A stretch of 64,000 nucleotides of DNA, taken from positions 1,798,001-1,862,000 of the forward strand of contig NZ_JASHKQ010000001.1 of the NCBI RefSeq assembly GCF_030056795.1, in the 5' to 3' direction. How positions within the stretch are numbered: the first letter of the stretch is position 1; the number at the start of each line of letters is the position of its first letter. Positions 34,358 through 42,783 of this stretch are shown here, in pieces. The notes below the pieces were generated by a model. The model made no database searches, had not been told where the DNA came from, and saw only the letters and a program-made list of their open reading frames with translations. A program made the position numbers and the translations under genes. This stretch comes from Rhodococcus sp. IEGM 1381 (GTDB lineage Bacteria > Actinomycetota > Actinomycetes > Mycobacteriales > Mycobacteriaceae).

Positions 34358-35404
34358 TCAGCTCTGCAGGGCACTCTTCAGGCCGTCGAGCACGATCGTT
34401 GCCGCGGTCGGGCCGGCGTTGAGGTACCACGGGTCGTCGTCTACGCGCACTATGTGGTTCTCGGTGGCTGCGCTCATACCCGTCCAGAGCGGGTTGGTGG
34501 TGTACGACGCGGCGCTCGAATCGGCCCCCGCGTCCTGGCTCGATACGAACACCCAGTCGGCGTTCGCGAGCTGTATCTCCTCCTCGCTGAAGTCCTGCGA
34601 GGTCTTGTCGAACTGTTGACTTTCCGGCCGAGCCAGACCGGCGTCCCAGGCGATGTAGCCGGCGAAGGAGGGAACGCCGAACACTCGCGCGCGATCCGCG
34701 GTGAAGCGGACGAAGGAGACCGTCGGAGTGCCGCTGCTGCCGGCAACCGAGTTACCGAGTGCCGCCGCGTCGGAGACGAAGGTGTCATTGAAGGTCTGCG
34801 CTTGCTCGGTTCGGCCCAACGCGTCGGCGAGCAGCAGGAAGTCCTGCTTCCAGTTCACTCCGGTGCCTTCGGTGAGCACGGTCGGTGCGATGGTCGAGAG
34901 CGTCGGGTATATGTCCTCGGAGCCGGTCTTGTTCGCCAGGATGAGGTCGGGTTCGATGGCGGCGATGGCCTCGATGTCGACGCTCTGGCGGTTGCCCACG
35001 TCCACCACTTGGCTCAGCTGGTCCGTGTATTGGGGGAACGAGAAGCTGATGTAGTCGGGCACCAGTGCGGCACCGTCTCCGTAGGCGACTCCGGTGGGTA
35101 CGACGCCCAGTGTGAGGGCTGCATCGAGCTGACCGGTGGCGATCACGACGATCTTCTTCGGTTCGGCAGGGATCTCGGTGGAGCCGCCGAAGTGGCCGAC
35201 GGTGCGTGGAAACACTCCGTCGGCCGCTCCCGAACCCATGCCGTCGGGGACGCCGGTCGGTCCCGGTGCGTCCGTCACGGCGTCGCCGGTGGCCGACTCT
35301 GCGCTGGTGGAGGGAGTGGTGGTCTGCTCGGCGGTGCCGGCGCAGGCGACCGTGGTCAGCGCGGTGACTGCGGCGATCGTGGTGGCCAGGAGTAGACGTT
35401 TCAC
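34358..35404 (-). CDS. Iron-siderophore ABC transporter substrate-binding lipoprotein
   Basis: A 348-residue FepB/FecB-type binding protein. A lipobox (VTALTTVACAG, Cys about residue 21) is followed by a flexible Thr/Ser/Gly linker, then the two-lobed TroA-like fold with PKKIVVIATGQLDAALTLGVVPTGVAYGDG and IAAIEPDLILANKTG. It would capture a ferric siderophore at the cell surface. An IdeR/DtxR-like iron box lies at 35433-35451, so repression by iron is likely. No permease or ATPase gene is adjacent; these must be elsewhere. Confidence 0.88.
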   Translation of the reverse strand: MKRLLLATTIAAVTALTTVACAGTAEQTTTPSTSAESATGDAVTDAPGPTGVPDGMGSGAADGVFPRTVGHFGGSTEIPAEPKKIVVIATGQLDAALTLGVVPTGVAYGDGAALVPDYISFSFPQYTDQLSQVVDVGNRQSVDIEAIAAIEPDLILANKTGSEDIYPTLSTIAPTVLTEGTGVNWKQDFLLLADALGRTEQAQTFNDTFVSDAAALGNSVAGSSGTPTVSFVRFTADRARVFGVPSFAGYIAWDAGLARPESQQFDKTSQDFSEEEIQLANADWVFVSSQDAGADSSAASYTTNPLWTGMSAATENHIVRVDDDPWYLNAGPTAATIVLDGLKSALQS

Positions 35405-35432
35405 TTCGTTCTCTTTCGCAGGGCGGGCGTAG

Positions 35433-35451
35433 GCAGGTAAGCCTAGCCTGT
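35433..35451 (-). promoter_or_regulatory. IdeR/DtxR-type iron box
   Basis: On the minus strand the 19-mer reads ACAGGCTAGGCTTACCTGC, close to the IdeR consensus TTAGGTTAGGCTAACCTAA (dyad AGG-TAGGCT-ACCT retained). It lies 29 bp upstream of the siderophore-binding lipoprotein start. Confidence 0.8.
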
Positions 35452-35463
35452 ACCTGACGAACG

Positions 35464-35507
35464 AGGTGAGCGGAACTTCGTGGCAGGGGTCGAAGTTCCG
35501 CTCACCT
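35464..35507. terminator. Terminator after metE
   Basis: Perfect 17-bp arms (35464-35480 and 35491-35507) around a 10-nt loop, 5 bp past the metE stop. No T-tract. It also separates metE from the iron-regulated promoter downstream. Confidence 0.85.
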
Positions 35508-35511
35508 GGGG

Positions 35512-37767
35512 TCAGCGCAGCGCGGCCGCCGCCTGCACCATGTTTCTCAGCGACCGCTCCACCTCGGCCGCCCCGCGGGTCTTGAGTCCGCAGTCTGGAT
35601 TGACCCAGAGTCGTTCGGCAGGAACGGCTTTCAATGCCGCACGCAGCGATTCGGTGATCTCGTCGACACTCGGCACCCGCGGTGAATGGATGTCGTACAC
35701 GCCGGGGCCGACACCGAGGTCGAATCCTACCGAGTTCAGGTCGTCGAGTACTTCCATGTGCGAGCGGGCCGCCTCGATGGACGTCACGTCTGCGTCCAGG
35801 TCGACGATCGCGTCGATGATCTCACCGAACTCCGAGTAGCAGAGATGCGTGTGAATCTGCGTGTCGTCGGACACGCCGGATGTCGAGATCTTGAACGATC
35901 TCACGGCCCACTCCAGGTATGCCGCTGTATCTTTCGAGCGCAGCGGGAGGAGCTCGCGAAGGGCAGGTTCGTCCACCTGGACTATGCGAATACCCGCTTC
36001 CTCCAGATCGATCGTCTCGTCGCGAATCGCCAGGGCGATCTGAGCTGCGGATTCGTCCAACGGTCGGTCGTCTCGGACGAACGACCACGCGAGAATCGTC
36101 ACCGGGCCGGTCAGCATGCCTTTGACCGGCTTGCCGGTGAGCGACTGCGCATACTCGGACCAGTGCACGGTCATCGGTTTCGGACGCGAAACGTCGCCGT
36201 ACAGGATCGGCGGCCGAACGCATCGAGATCCGTACGACTGGACCCAGCCGTTCGACGTGGCCGCGAAGCCGCTGAGCTGCTCGGCGAAGTACTGCACCAT
36301 GTCGTTTCGCTCGGGCTCGCCGTGTACCAGCACGTCGAGGCCGATCTTCTCTTGCAGTGCCACGACATCGGCGATCTCGGACTGCATCCGGGATACGTAT
36401 TCGGTTTCGTCGATCTGGCCTGTGCGCAGGGCTGCCCGAGCGAGTCGAATCTGCGTGGTCTGCGGATACGAGCCGATGGTGGTCGTCGGCAGCGAAGGCA
36501 AGTCCAGTCGCACAGCCTGAGCCCGACGACGTTCCTCGGCCGGGGTGCGGTCGACGGAGACCCCCGCCTCGAGACGTGCCCGGATGGTCGCGTCGTGCAA
36601 GCGGGGGTCGGTGCGACGACTCTCGAGCGCGGCTCGGGCCTGATCGAGCTCGGACGACACCGATTCGGTCCCGTCTCGAAGCGCCCTCGCGAGGACTGTC
36701 ACCTCGGCAACCTTCTCGGCACCGAACGCCAGCCAGGATCGGAGCGGATCGACGATGTCGGTCTCCCCGTCGAGGGTGTACGGAACATGCAGCAGCGAGC
36801 ACGAACTCGACACCGCAAGCGTTCCGGCGCTGCCCATCAGGCTCGCCAACGTTGCCAGCGCCCGGTCGAGATCCGTCCGCCAGATGTTGCGCCCGTCCAC
36901 GACGCCCGCGACTATGTGTTTGCTCGCGAGCGCAGGCACCACAGCAACGTGCTCGACGGTGCCCGGCACCGTCAGATCGATCGACAATCCCTCGATGCCG
37001 GTCGATGCGAGCACGGGCAGCGCAGCACCGAGGTCACCGAAGTACGACGCCAGCAATATGGCGGGCCTCGTCGACACAGCGCTCAGAAAGTCGTAAGCCC
37101 TTTTTGCACAGTCGATCTCGCTCTGGGTGCGATCGGCTACGAGCGCCGGTTCGTCGATCTGGACCCACTCCGCCCCGGCATCGGCGAGGGTCGTCAGCAG
37201 CTCCGCATACAGCGGCAGAATCTCGTCGAGGCGGTCCAGTAGCGGGGCGCTGCCGCCGACTGCCTTCGACAGCAACAGGAACGTCACCGGTCCTACGACG
37301 ACCGGTCGAGCCGGGACATCGAGCGCGCGAGCCTCTTCGAGCTCGGCCAGCACTTTCTCCGGGTGCAGGGAAAAGGTTGTCGCGGGGGAGATTTCGGGCA
37401 CGAGGTAGTGGTAGTTGGTGTCGAACCACTTGGTCATCTCGAGTGGTGCGACGGTCTCGTTGCCGCGGGCAGCGGCGAAATAGCGGTCCAGTTCGCTGCC
37501 GATGCCTCGAACCCGCTCCGGTAGTGCGCCGAGCATGACTGCGGTGTCGAGCACGTGGTCGTAGTACGAAAAGGTGTTCACCGGAACGGAATCGAGTCCA
37601 GCGGCGACGAGTTCTCGCCAGGTGTTCTCGCGCAATGTTCGCGCAACGGATTCGAGTGCGGCTGCGTCGAGCGTTCCGGCCCAGTAGGATTCGACGGCTT
37701 TCTTCAGTTCGCGGTTCGGTCCGATACGGGCCGAGCCGAGCACGGTGGCGGTGAATTCGATACTCAC
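35512..37767 (-). CDS. metE: Cobalamin-independent methionine synthase
   Basis: A 751-residue two-barrel enzyme that methylates homocysteine from methyl-tetrahydrofolate polyglutamate without B12. The C-terminal zinc-site motifs are [12 protein letters not shown] (about residue 640) and NPDCGLKTR near the end; the substrate loop SYPQTTQIR is also present. GTG 37767 ([23 protein letters not shown]) with GGAG 7 nt upstream is the start. The frame stays open to 37908 into the riboswitch, which is rejected as coding. A cobalamin riboswitch (37905-38085) should turn it off when B12 allows MetH to work. Confidence 0.95.
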   Translation of the reverse strand: MSIEFTATVLGSARIGPNRELKKAVESYWAGTLDAAALESVARTLRENTWRELVAAGLDSVPVNTFSYYDHVLDTAVMLGALPERVRGIGSELDRYFAAARGNETVAPLEMTKWFDTNYHYLVPEISPATTFSLHPEKVLAELEEARALDVPARPVVVGPVTFLLLSKAVGGSAPLLDRLDEILPLYAELLTTLADAGAEWVQIDEPALVADRTQSEIDCAKRAYDFLSAVSTRPAILLASYFGDLGAALPVLASTGIEGLSIDLTVPGTVEHVAVVPALASKHIVAGVVDGRNIWRTDLDRALATLASLMGSAGTLAVSSSCSLLHVPYTLDGETDIVDPLRSWLAFGAEKVAEVTVLARALRDGTESVSSELDQARAALESRRTDPRLHDATIRARLEAGVSVDRTPAEERRRAQAVRLDLPSLPTTTIGSYPQTTQIRLARAALRTGQIDETEYVSRMQSEIADVVALQEKIGLDVLVHGEPERNDMVQYFAEQLSGFAATSNGWVQSYGSRCVRPPILYGDVSRPKPMTVHWSEYAQSLTGKPVKGMLTGPVTILAWSFVRDDRPLDESAAQIALAIRDETIDLEEAGIRIVQVDEPALRELLPLRSKDTAAYLEWAVRSFKISTSGVSDDTQIHTHLCYSEFGEIIDAIVDLDADVTSIEAARSHMEVLDDLNSVGFDLGVGPGVYDIHSPRVPSVDEITESLRAALKAVPAERLWVNPDCGLKTRGAAEVERSLRNMVQAAAALR

Positions 37768-37904
37768 GGTAGTTCTCCAGGTGACTGCTGCATCGACGGT
37801 GCACCGCCTTCTCGGGCGCGCATCCCGGAGAGCCCCACGAGCAGCCGTACCAGGGTTACGCGCCCATTCCACGAGGCGGTGAACCGCTGCGCACGGCGTG
37901 CACA

Positions 37905-38085
37905 GCACAGACGGCAGGTATTCGGACTCGCGGGCACGTGGACGAAGAGCCCACTCCTACTGGCCGTCGCTTCCCGAAGAGGCCTCTTCAGTGCTGTTGA
38001 CGGCGGTCGTTCCTGCATACCGCTGCGGGACAGTCCCGGATTCTCACCGGGTTCCCTCTCGCGACGCGCCGAACTGCACGCATCG
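37905..38085 (-). promoter_or_regulatory. Cobalamin riboswitch controlling metE
   Basis: On the minus strand the leader has the conserved cobalamin core GGGAACCCGGTGAGAATCC, followed by GGGACTGTCCCGCAGCGGTA, and near the 3' end the B12-box-like AGTCCGAATACCTGCCG. Spacing and order fit the AdoCbl/MeCbl riboswitch class. About 140 nt separate it from the metE GTG, leaving room for an expression platform (stems around 37800-37880). The outer boundaries are estimated. Confidence 0.9.
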
Positions 38086-38176
38086 CTTCGACGCCGTGGT
38101 GAACTTCGGGGCTCCTCATGACCACCTGGCGAACCGACTGCAGGGACGAGCATAGATCCATCGACGACGCATCTGT

Positions 38177-38189
38177 TACGGTGCTCTCC
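38177..38189 (+). promoter_or_regulatory. -10 element for the aromatic leader transcript
   Basis: TACGGT (38177-38182) lies exactly 7 nt before the ATG of the leader peptide at 38190, as in leaderless actinobacterial transcripts. The -35 region is weak. Confidence 0.55.
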
Positions 38190-38258
38190 ATGCAGCGCGC
38201 GTATTTCTGGTTTAGCAGGCCGGCCCCGGGTGGGTCAGCCAGCGACGCCGTGCGCTGA
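38190..38258 (+). CDS. Aromatic leader peptide upstream of DAHP synthase
   Basis: A 22-codon ORF, MQRAYFWFSRPAPGGSASDAVR minus its last residues in brief: codons 5-8 read Tyr-Phe-Trp-Phe. That run includes all three aromatic amino acids made from the shikimate pathway, whose first enzyme is encoded 83 bp downstream. The ATG is 7 nt after a -10 box, so it is probably leaderless. Downstream RNA can form mutually exclusive stems (see attenuator entry). A ribosome stalled at the aromatic run would sense charged tRNA levels. This matches classical peptide-leader attenuation, though no experimental record of this exact leader is known to me. Confidence 0.8.
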   Translation: MQRAYFWFSRPAPGGSASDAVR

Positions 38259-38323
38259 CCTCCACCCCACGAGCCGGATACAGACCGGCTCGAAGTGCGC
38301 GTGGAGCATGCTGAGCCGGCCTG
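38216..38323 (+). promoter_or_regulatory. Putative attenuator RNA between leader peptide and DAHP synthase
   Basis: Stems visible by eye: CAGGCCGGC (38216-38224) with GCCGGCCTG (38315-38323); CTCCAC (38260-38265) with GTGGAG (38301-38306); GAGCCGG (38271-38277) with CCGGCTC (38285-38291). A second GAGCCGG at 38313-38319 can compete for the same CCGGCTC. The first arm lies directly behind the Tyr-Phe-Trp-Phe codons and would be covered by a stalled ribosome. No T-tract follows, so control may be translational or Rho-dependent. Confidence 0.6.
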
Positions 38324-38341
38324 GGAACAGGAAACCCTCTC

Positions 38342-39433
38342 ATGACGCTCTCCCTCGACACCCCGTCACTCGATGATCAACGGACGATCAGCATCAGTCC
38401 GCTGGTTGCCCCCTCGGTCGTGCGCCGCGAACATGCGGTCGACGACGCGATCGCGGCGAGTGTCCGTACCGGACGCTCCGGTGTCGTCGACATTCTCGAC
38501 GGCCGGGACGATCGACTGATCGTCGTCGTCGGCCCGTGTTCGGTGCACGACACCGATGCTGCCCTCGATTACGCCCGGCGCCTCGCCGCGACGGCAGCCG
38601 AACTGGGCGATCGACTGCACATCGTCATGCGGGTCTACTTCGAGAAGCCCCGGACGACGCTGGGGTGGAAGGGACTGATCAACGACCCGCACCTCGACGG
38701 CAGCTTCGACATCAACGCCGGACTACGGGTGGGACGTCAACTGCTGCTCGATATCTCGGCGCTCGGCCTGCCTGTCGGATGCGAATTCCTCGACCCGATC
38801 ACTCCGCAGTACATCGCAGATCTGGTGAGCTACGGCGCGATCGGTGCCCGGACCGCTGCGAGCCAGGTGCACCGCCAGCTGTGCAGTGCGCTGTCGATGC
38901 CGGTGGGGATCAAGAACTCCACCGAGGGCGACATCCAGGTAGCGGTCGACGGCACCCGGGCCGCCGCCGCGAGCCATGTCTTCCCCGGCACCGATCTGGA
39001 CGGCCAGGCAGCGCTCATCCGTACCGTCGGAAACCCGGACTGCCACGTCATTCTCCGCGGGGGCGTCGACGGACCGAACTACGACGTCGAGTCGGTCGCC
39101 GATACCGTTGCGCGGCTGCGTAAGTCGGGTCTGCCGGAGCGCGTCGTCATCGACGCAAGTCACGGCAACAGCCGCAAGGACCACAACAAGCAGGTCGACG
39201 TGGTCACCGATGTGGCCGGCCGAGTCGCAGCAGGCGAACACGGCATCGTCGGGCTCATGCTCGAAAGCTTCCTGGTGGCGGGGCGTCAGGATCTCGAACT
39301 CGGACACCGCGACGACCTGGTGTACGGGCAGTCGATCACCGATGCCTGCCTCGACTGGGATACGACGGCAACACAATTGAACGTGTTGGCTGCAGCGGTC
39401 GAGGAGCGCCGGAACACGAGAACCTCGCGCTAA
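38342..39433 (+). CDS. 3-deoxy-7-phosphoheptulonate synthase, class I
   Basis: A 363-residue DAHP synthase of the AroF/AroG/AroH type, condensing phosphoenolpyruvate and erythrose 4-phosphate in the first step of aromatic synthesis. Motifs: VVVGPCSVHD, MRVYFEKPRTTLGWKGLINDP, GARTAASQVHRQL, VGIKNSTEGD and IDASHGNSRKDH. GGAAA lies a few bases before ATG 38342. This differs from the class II enzyme (AroG) of mycobacteria; actinobacteria often carry both. A Tyr/Phe/Trp leader peptide upstream suggests control by aromatic amino acids. The specific isozyme cannot be named. Confidence 0.93.
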   Translation: MTLSLDTPSLDDQRTISISPLVAPSVVRREHAVDDAIAASVRTGRSGVVDILDGRDDRLIVVVGPCSVHDTDAALDYARRLAATAAELGDRLHIVMRVYFEKPRTTLGWKGLINDPHLDGSFDINAGLRVGRQLLLDISALGLPVGCEFLDPITPQYIADLVSYGAIGARTAASQVHRQLCSALSMPVGIKNSTEGDIQVAVDGTRAAAASHVFPGTDLDGQAALIRTVGNPDCHVILRGGVDGPNYDVESVADTVARLRKSGLPERVVIDASHGNSRKDHNKQVDVVTDVAGRVAAGEHGIVGLMLESFLVAGRQDLELGHRDDLVYGQSITDACLDWDTTATQLNVLAAAVEERRNTRTSR

Positions 39434-40050
39434 CGAACCCCGCGCGGTCGGAACTGCGCGCTGATGCGTGGGCCGGTCGCGCGGGTGGACTTGGGAATCG
39501 CGTGTTCCCACGTGCGTTGACACGAGCCTCCCATCACCACCAGATCGCCGTGCCCGAGCGTGAACTTCAGCGACGTACCGCCGCCGCGAGGTCGAAGCAT
39601 GAGTTGTCTTGTCGCACCGAGCGAGACGATCGCCACCATGGTGTCCTCAGTGGCGCTGCGGCCGATGTTGTCGCCGTGCCAGGCGACGCTGTCGGAGCCG
39701 TTGCGGTAGTGGCACAGACCGGCGGTGGCGAAGGACTCGCCGAGTTCGGCGCGGTAGTGATCGTCGAGCGCGTCCCGCGCCTCGTACAGTGCCGTGTGCG
39801 GCCAGTGCTCGCGCTCGGCGTAGAACCGGACCAGGCGTGGCACATCGACCACGCGGTCGTACATCTGTCTGCGTTCGGCGCGCCAGTCGACGTCGGTCAC
39901 CAGCGAGTCGAAGAGATGGGTATCGGACAACCAGCCCGGGCGCACGTCGATCCAGGCACCGAGCGTCAGCTCCCGTCGGGTGACGGACTGCAGCGACCCG
40001 ACGCCACCGTCGTCGTCACCGAACAACGAACCTTGCATCGCGAGCGACAT
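39430..40050 (-). CDS. AlkB-like 2-oxoglutarate/Fe(II) dioxygenase
   Basis: A 206-residue dioxygenase of the AlkB family that repairs N-alkylated bases in DNA or RNA by oxidative demethylation. The iron site is visible as HGDN (SVAWHGDNIG, about residue 137) and the downstream HAIPKS histidine, and R-x-S-x-x-FR at the C-terminus (RISAQFRPRG) is the 2-oxoglutarate arginine. ATG 40050 (MSLAMQGSLFGDDD) is preferred to the longer frame at 40110, which crosses into the promoter of the VOC gene. Its 3' end overlaps that of the DAHP synthase by 4 bp. Confidence 0.87.
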   Translation of the reverse strand: MSLAMQGSLFGDDDGGVGSLQSVTRRELTLGAWIDVRPGWLSDTHLFDSLVTDVDWRAERRQMYDRVVDVPRLVRFYAEREHWPHTALYEARDALDDHYRAELGESFATAGLCHYRNGSDSVAWHGDNIGRSATEDTMVAIVSLGATRQLMLRPRGGGTSLKFTLGHGDLVVMGGSCQRTWEHAIPKSTRATGPRISAQFRPRGVR

Positions 40051-40108
40051 GAAGCGACTGTATCGAACAGGTGTTCCCATTTCCACTACACGGCGGTATC
40101 TTCTTCCC

Positions 40109-40534
40109 ATGGGCTATCGATTTCAGGTCGTCGTGGACAGCGCCAACCCCCATGCGCTGGCGAAATGGTGGGCACAGACGCTGGGTTGGCAGTCCGAACC
40201 CAGCAACGAGGACTTCATTCGCGAGATGGTCTCCGCGGGGCATGCTCGCGAGGAGGATACGACCACCTTCGAAGGCGTTCTCGTGTGGCAGGCGGGCGCG
40301 GGAATCGTCGATCCCGACTCGCCCGGCTCCCCGCGGGTGCTGTTCCAGTCGGTAGTCGAGCCGAAATCGGTGAAGAATCGCTTGCACCTCGACATCCGCG
40401 TCGGTGACGAGCGTGAGTCGGTGGTGACGGAACTCGAAGCGCGGGGTGCGTCGGTACTTCATCGGGGAAATCAGGGTCCCAGCATCTGGATCACCATGAC
40501 CGACCCCGAGGGCAACGAATTCTGCGTCAGCTGA
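40109..40534 (+). CDS. Glyoxalase/VOC-superfamily protein
   Basis: A 141-residue single-module VOC protein: MGYRFQVVVDSANPHALAKWWAQTLGW begins the first beta-alpha-beta-beta-beta unit, and LHLDIRV plus WITMTDPEGNEFCVS the second. Similar proteins occur as glyoxalases, dioxygenases or antibiotic-binding proteins, so the substrate is open. ATG 40109 was chosen; the frame is open to 39980 but that extension runs into the divergent alkB gene. Tail overlaps the AraC gene by 8 bp. Confidence 0.78.
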   Translation: MGYRFQVVVDSANPHALAKWWAQTLGWQSEPSNEDFIREMVSAGHAREEDTTTFEGVLVWQAGAGIVDPDSPGSPRVLFQSVVEPKSVKNRLHLDIRVGDERESVVTELEARGASVLHRGNQGPSIWITMTDPEGNEFCVS

Positions 40535-41552
40535 GACGGTACGAGCCGGGGGTCTGACCGGTCCAGCGCTTGAAGGCACGGCGGAACGCGCTTGGCTCGG
40601 AGAAGCCCAGACGAGCGGAGATGTCGTCGACACTGTCTCCGCGGCTCAAACCGGAAATCGCTGCATCGCGCAGCACTTCTTCGCGCAGTTGGTTGATCGA
40701 GGTGCCCTCCTGGCGAAGGACGCGGCGAAGGTGCGGCGGGCTGATGTTGAGCATCGCCGCGATGTCCTCGGTGCCCGGTGCGCCGCCTTTGAAGCCGGTT
40801 TCGAGCGCCCGGCGAACCTGGCTCGACGCAGTGCTGTCGTAGTCTCGGGACGAGAACAGCAGATTGGGTGACTCGGCCAGATACTCGGCGAGGGTCTCCT
40901 CGGTCTGCACTATCGGTGCTCGCATCACACCACTGTCGAATTCCAATGTCGCGCGGTCGGTTCCGAACTCGACATGGGTTCCGAAGATGGTGTCGTACAT
41001 CTTGCCTGCTTCGGGTCCGGGTAGCGAGTACGGCAGTTGCACCGACAGCAGCTTCACCCGATTGCCGATGAGCCACGCCGCGAACCGGTGCAGCAGAATC
41101 AACAGAAAATCGGTGAGTAATCGCTCGGCGAGTTCGTTGGCTTCCGCGCTCAGATGAGTCGTGGGCGTGACGTGCACCGTCAACACCGTGGATTCTTCGG
41201 TGCGGTCCAACGTCATGGGGCGAACAGGAATCAGCACCCGCATGGTTTCGGACATCCTGATCAGAGCCGCCCAGAGGTTCTCCGAATGAATCAGCGTCTG
41301 GCAAATGACGCGAAAGCTGCCGCGGCGCACCGGTACTGCGGCGAGGCCGAACAGCTCGTCGCCGGTCATCGCCCAGACCGCCTGAGTGAAGGCAGTGACT
41401 TGGCGGGTGGTCAGGCGTTCCGCCGGGTTTCCGAGAATGGTGGGCACGATGCCGGCCATCGACAACGGGTAGGTCAAGTCCATCCCGCCGCTCGTCGCGA
41501 GGTCGACGGCCTGCCTCACGAAGTACGCCGGGATCGTCGGTTGCGGAGTCAC
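40527..41552 (-). CDS. AraC-family regulator with arabinose-binding-like domain
   Basis: A 341-residue regulator. The N-terminal 200 residues match the OruR/ArgR-associated ligand domain (PF12625 type: QAVDLATSGGMDLTYPLSMAGI, TRQVTAFTQAVW), and the C-terminal 90 the AraC double helix-turn-helix (VDDISARLGFSEPSAFRRAFKRWTGQTPGSYR). GTG 41552 overlaps the aminotransferase stop by 4 bp (GTGA), so the two are translationally coupled. The regulator may control, or be regulated together with, amino-acid turnover by the upstream enzyme. Confidence 0.88.
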   Translation of the reverse strand: MTPQPTIPAYFVRQAVDLATSGGMDLTYPLSMAGIVPTILGNPAERLTTRQVTAFTQAVWAMTGDELFGLAAVPVRRGSFRVICQTLIHSENLWAALIRMSETMRVLIPVRPMTLDRTEESTVLTVHVTPTTHLSAEANELAERLLTDFLLILLHRFAAWLIGNRVKLLSVQLPYSLPGPEAGKMYDTIFGTHVEFGTDRATLEFDSGVMRAPIVQTEETLAEYLAESPNLLFSSRDYDSTASSQVRRALETGFKGGAPGTEDIAAMLNISPPHLRRVLRQEGTSINQLREEVLRDAAISGLSRGDSVDDISARLGFSEPSAFRRAFKRWTGQTPGSYRLS

Positions 41553-42721
41553 AATCTCCGTAACCTCTCGGCTGCGTCGGCGAGTACCTCGTCTTGCTTG
41601 CAGAAAGCGAAGCGTACCAACGACTTCCAGGGAGCTGGTTCGTCGACGAAGGCGGTGACCGGGACCGCAGCGACGCCCACCAGATCCGGCAGGGAGCGGC
41701 AGAATTCGTACGCGTCCCCACGCCCGATCGGCGCGATGTCGGCGCACACGAAATATGTTCCCGCGCTGTACTTCACGTCCGCGCCGGCGGCGGCAAGTGC
41801 GGCCGAGAGCGTGTCCCGCTTGCGTTGCAGACCGTCGCGCATCGAGGTGATCCACGCCTGCTCGTGCTCGAGGGCGTAGGCGACGGCAGGTTGGAAAGGG
41901 GTGCCACCGACGAAGCTCATGAATTGTTTGGCGGCGCGCACGGCATCGATCAATTCGGCCGGGCCCAGCGCCCACCCCGTCTTCCACCCCGTTGCGTTGA
42001 AGGTTTTCGCCGCACTGGAGACGGTGACGGTGCGCTCGAACATCCCCGGCAGGGTCGCGATCGGCGTGTGCACCTTGTCGTCGAAGGTCAGGTGCTCGTA
42101 GACCTCGTCGGTCAAGACGAGCAAGTCGTGTTCGACGGCGATCTCGGCGATACGGACCATGGTGGCGCGGTCGAAGACGGTACCGGTGGGGTTGTGCGGG
42201 GAGTTGACGATCAGCATGCGTGTTCGGGGGCCGACGGCACGATCGAGGGCGTCGGTGTCGACCGTCCACCCGTTGCCGTCGGAAACCAGTGGCACGGCGG
42301 TGCGGGTCGCTCCGGCAAGGGCGATGGCGGCCGCGTACGAGTCGTAGAACGGCTCGATCAGCAGCACCTCGTCGCCCGGCTCGATCAGGCCGAGCAGCGA
42401 TGCCGAGATCGCCTCAGTGGCACCGACGGTGACCAGTACCTGCGAGTCGGGGTCGTAGTGCAGCCCGAATCGCCTTTCCCGGTCGGCTGCGACGGCACCC
42501 CGCAGCACCGGCATACCGGGGCCGGGGGAGTACTGATTGAGTCCGCTCGCAATGGCCTCACGTGCGGCCTCGAGCATGGCAGGCGGCCCGTCGGTGTCGG
42601 GAAAGCCCTGCCCCAGGTTGACGGCATTCTTCGCCACCGCGAGAGCGGTCATTTCGGCGAATATCGTCGATGCGAACGGGCGCAGGCGCGCCACTGTGCG
42701 CGAGGGCGGCATCTCGGACAT
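41549..42721 (-). CDS. Class I/II PLP aminotransferase (DapC-like)
   Basis: A 390-residue fold-type I aminotransferase. Recognisable segments are NLGQGFPDTDGP, the asparagine in NSPHNPTGTVF (about residue 175), DEVYEHLTFD, and the PLP lysine in SSAAKTFNATGWKTGWA (about residue 230). It resembles Rv0858c, annotated as N-succinyldiaminopimelate aminotransferase DapC, but kynurenine/methionine aminotransferases are close relatives. ATG 42721 (MSEMPPSRTV) was chosen; GTG 42739 would add six residues. It is coupled to the downstream AraC gene and divergent from the F420 oxidoreductase. Confidence 0.82.
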   Translation of the reverse strand: MSEMPPSRTVARLRPFASTIFAEMTALAVAKNAVNLGQGFPDTDGPPAMLEAAREAIASGLNQYSPGPGMPVLRGAVAADRERRFGLHYDPDSQVLVTVGATEAISASLLGLIEPGDEVLLIEPFYDSYAAAIALAGATRTAVPLVSDGNGWTVDTDALDRAVGPRTRMLIVNSPHNPTGTVFDRATMVRIAEIAVEHDLLVLTDEVYEHLTFDDKVHTPIATLPGMFERTVTVSSAAKTFNATGWKTGWALGPAELIDAVRAAKQFMSFVGGTPFQPAVAYALEHEQAWITSMRDGLQRKRDTLSAALAAAGADVKYSAGTYFVCADIAPIGRGDAYEFCRSLPDLVGVAAVPVTAFVDEPAPWKSLVRFAFCKQDEVLADAAERLRRL

Positions 42722-42783
42722 TCGTCCAGCGTAGTTCACCGGCCTGAACCGGGCTTTCGCCCTGCATCTGTACTGTGCCTGTC

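Noticed and set aside
35686-37242. 518-codon plus-strand ORF
   Set aside because: Antisense to metE, which has full catalytic motifs.
37768-37908. N-terminal extension of metE to 37908
   Set aside because: The extension covers the cobalamin riboswitch 3' end and lacks similarity to MetE; GTG 37767 has a ribosome-binding site and the family N-terminus.
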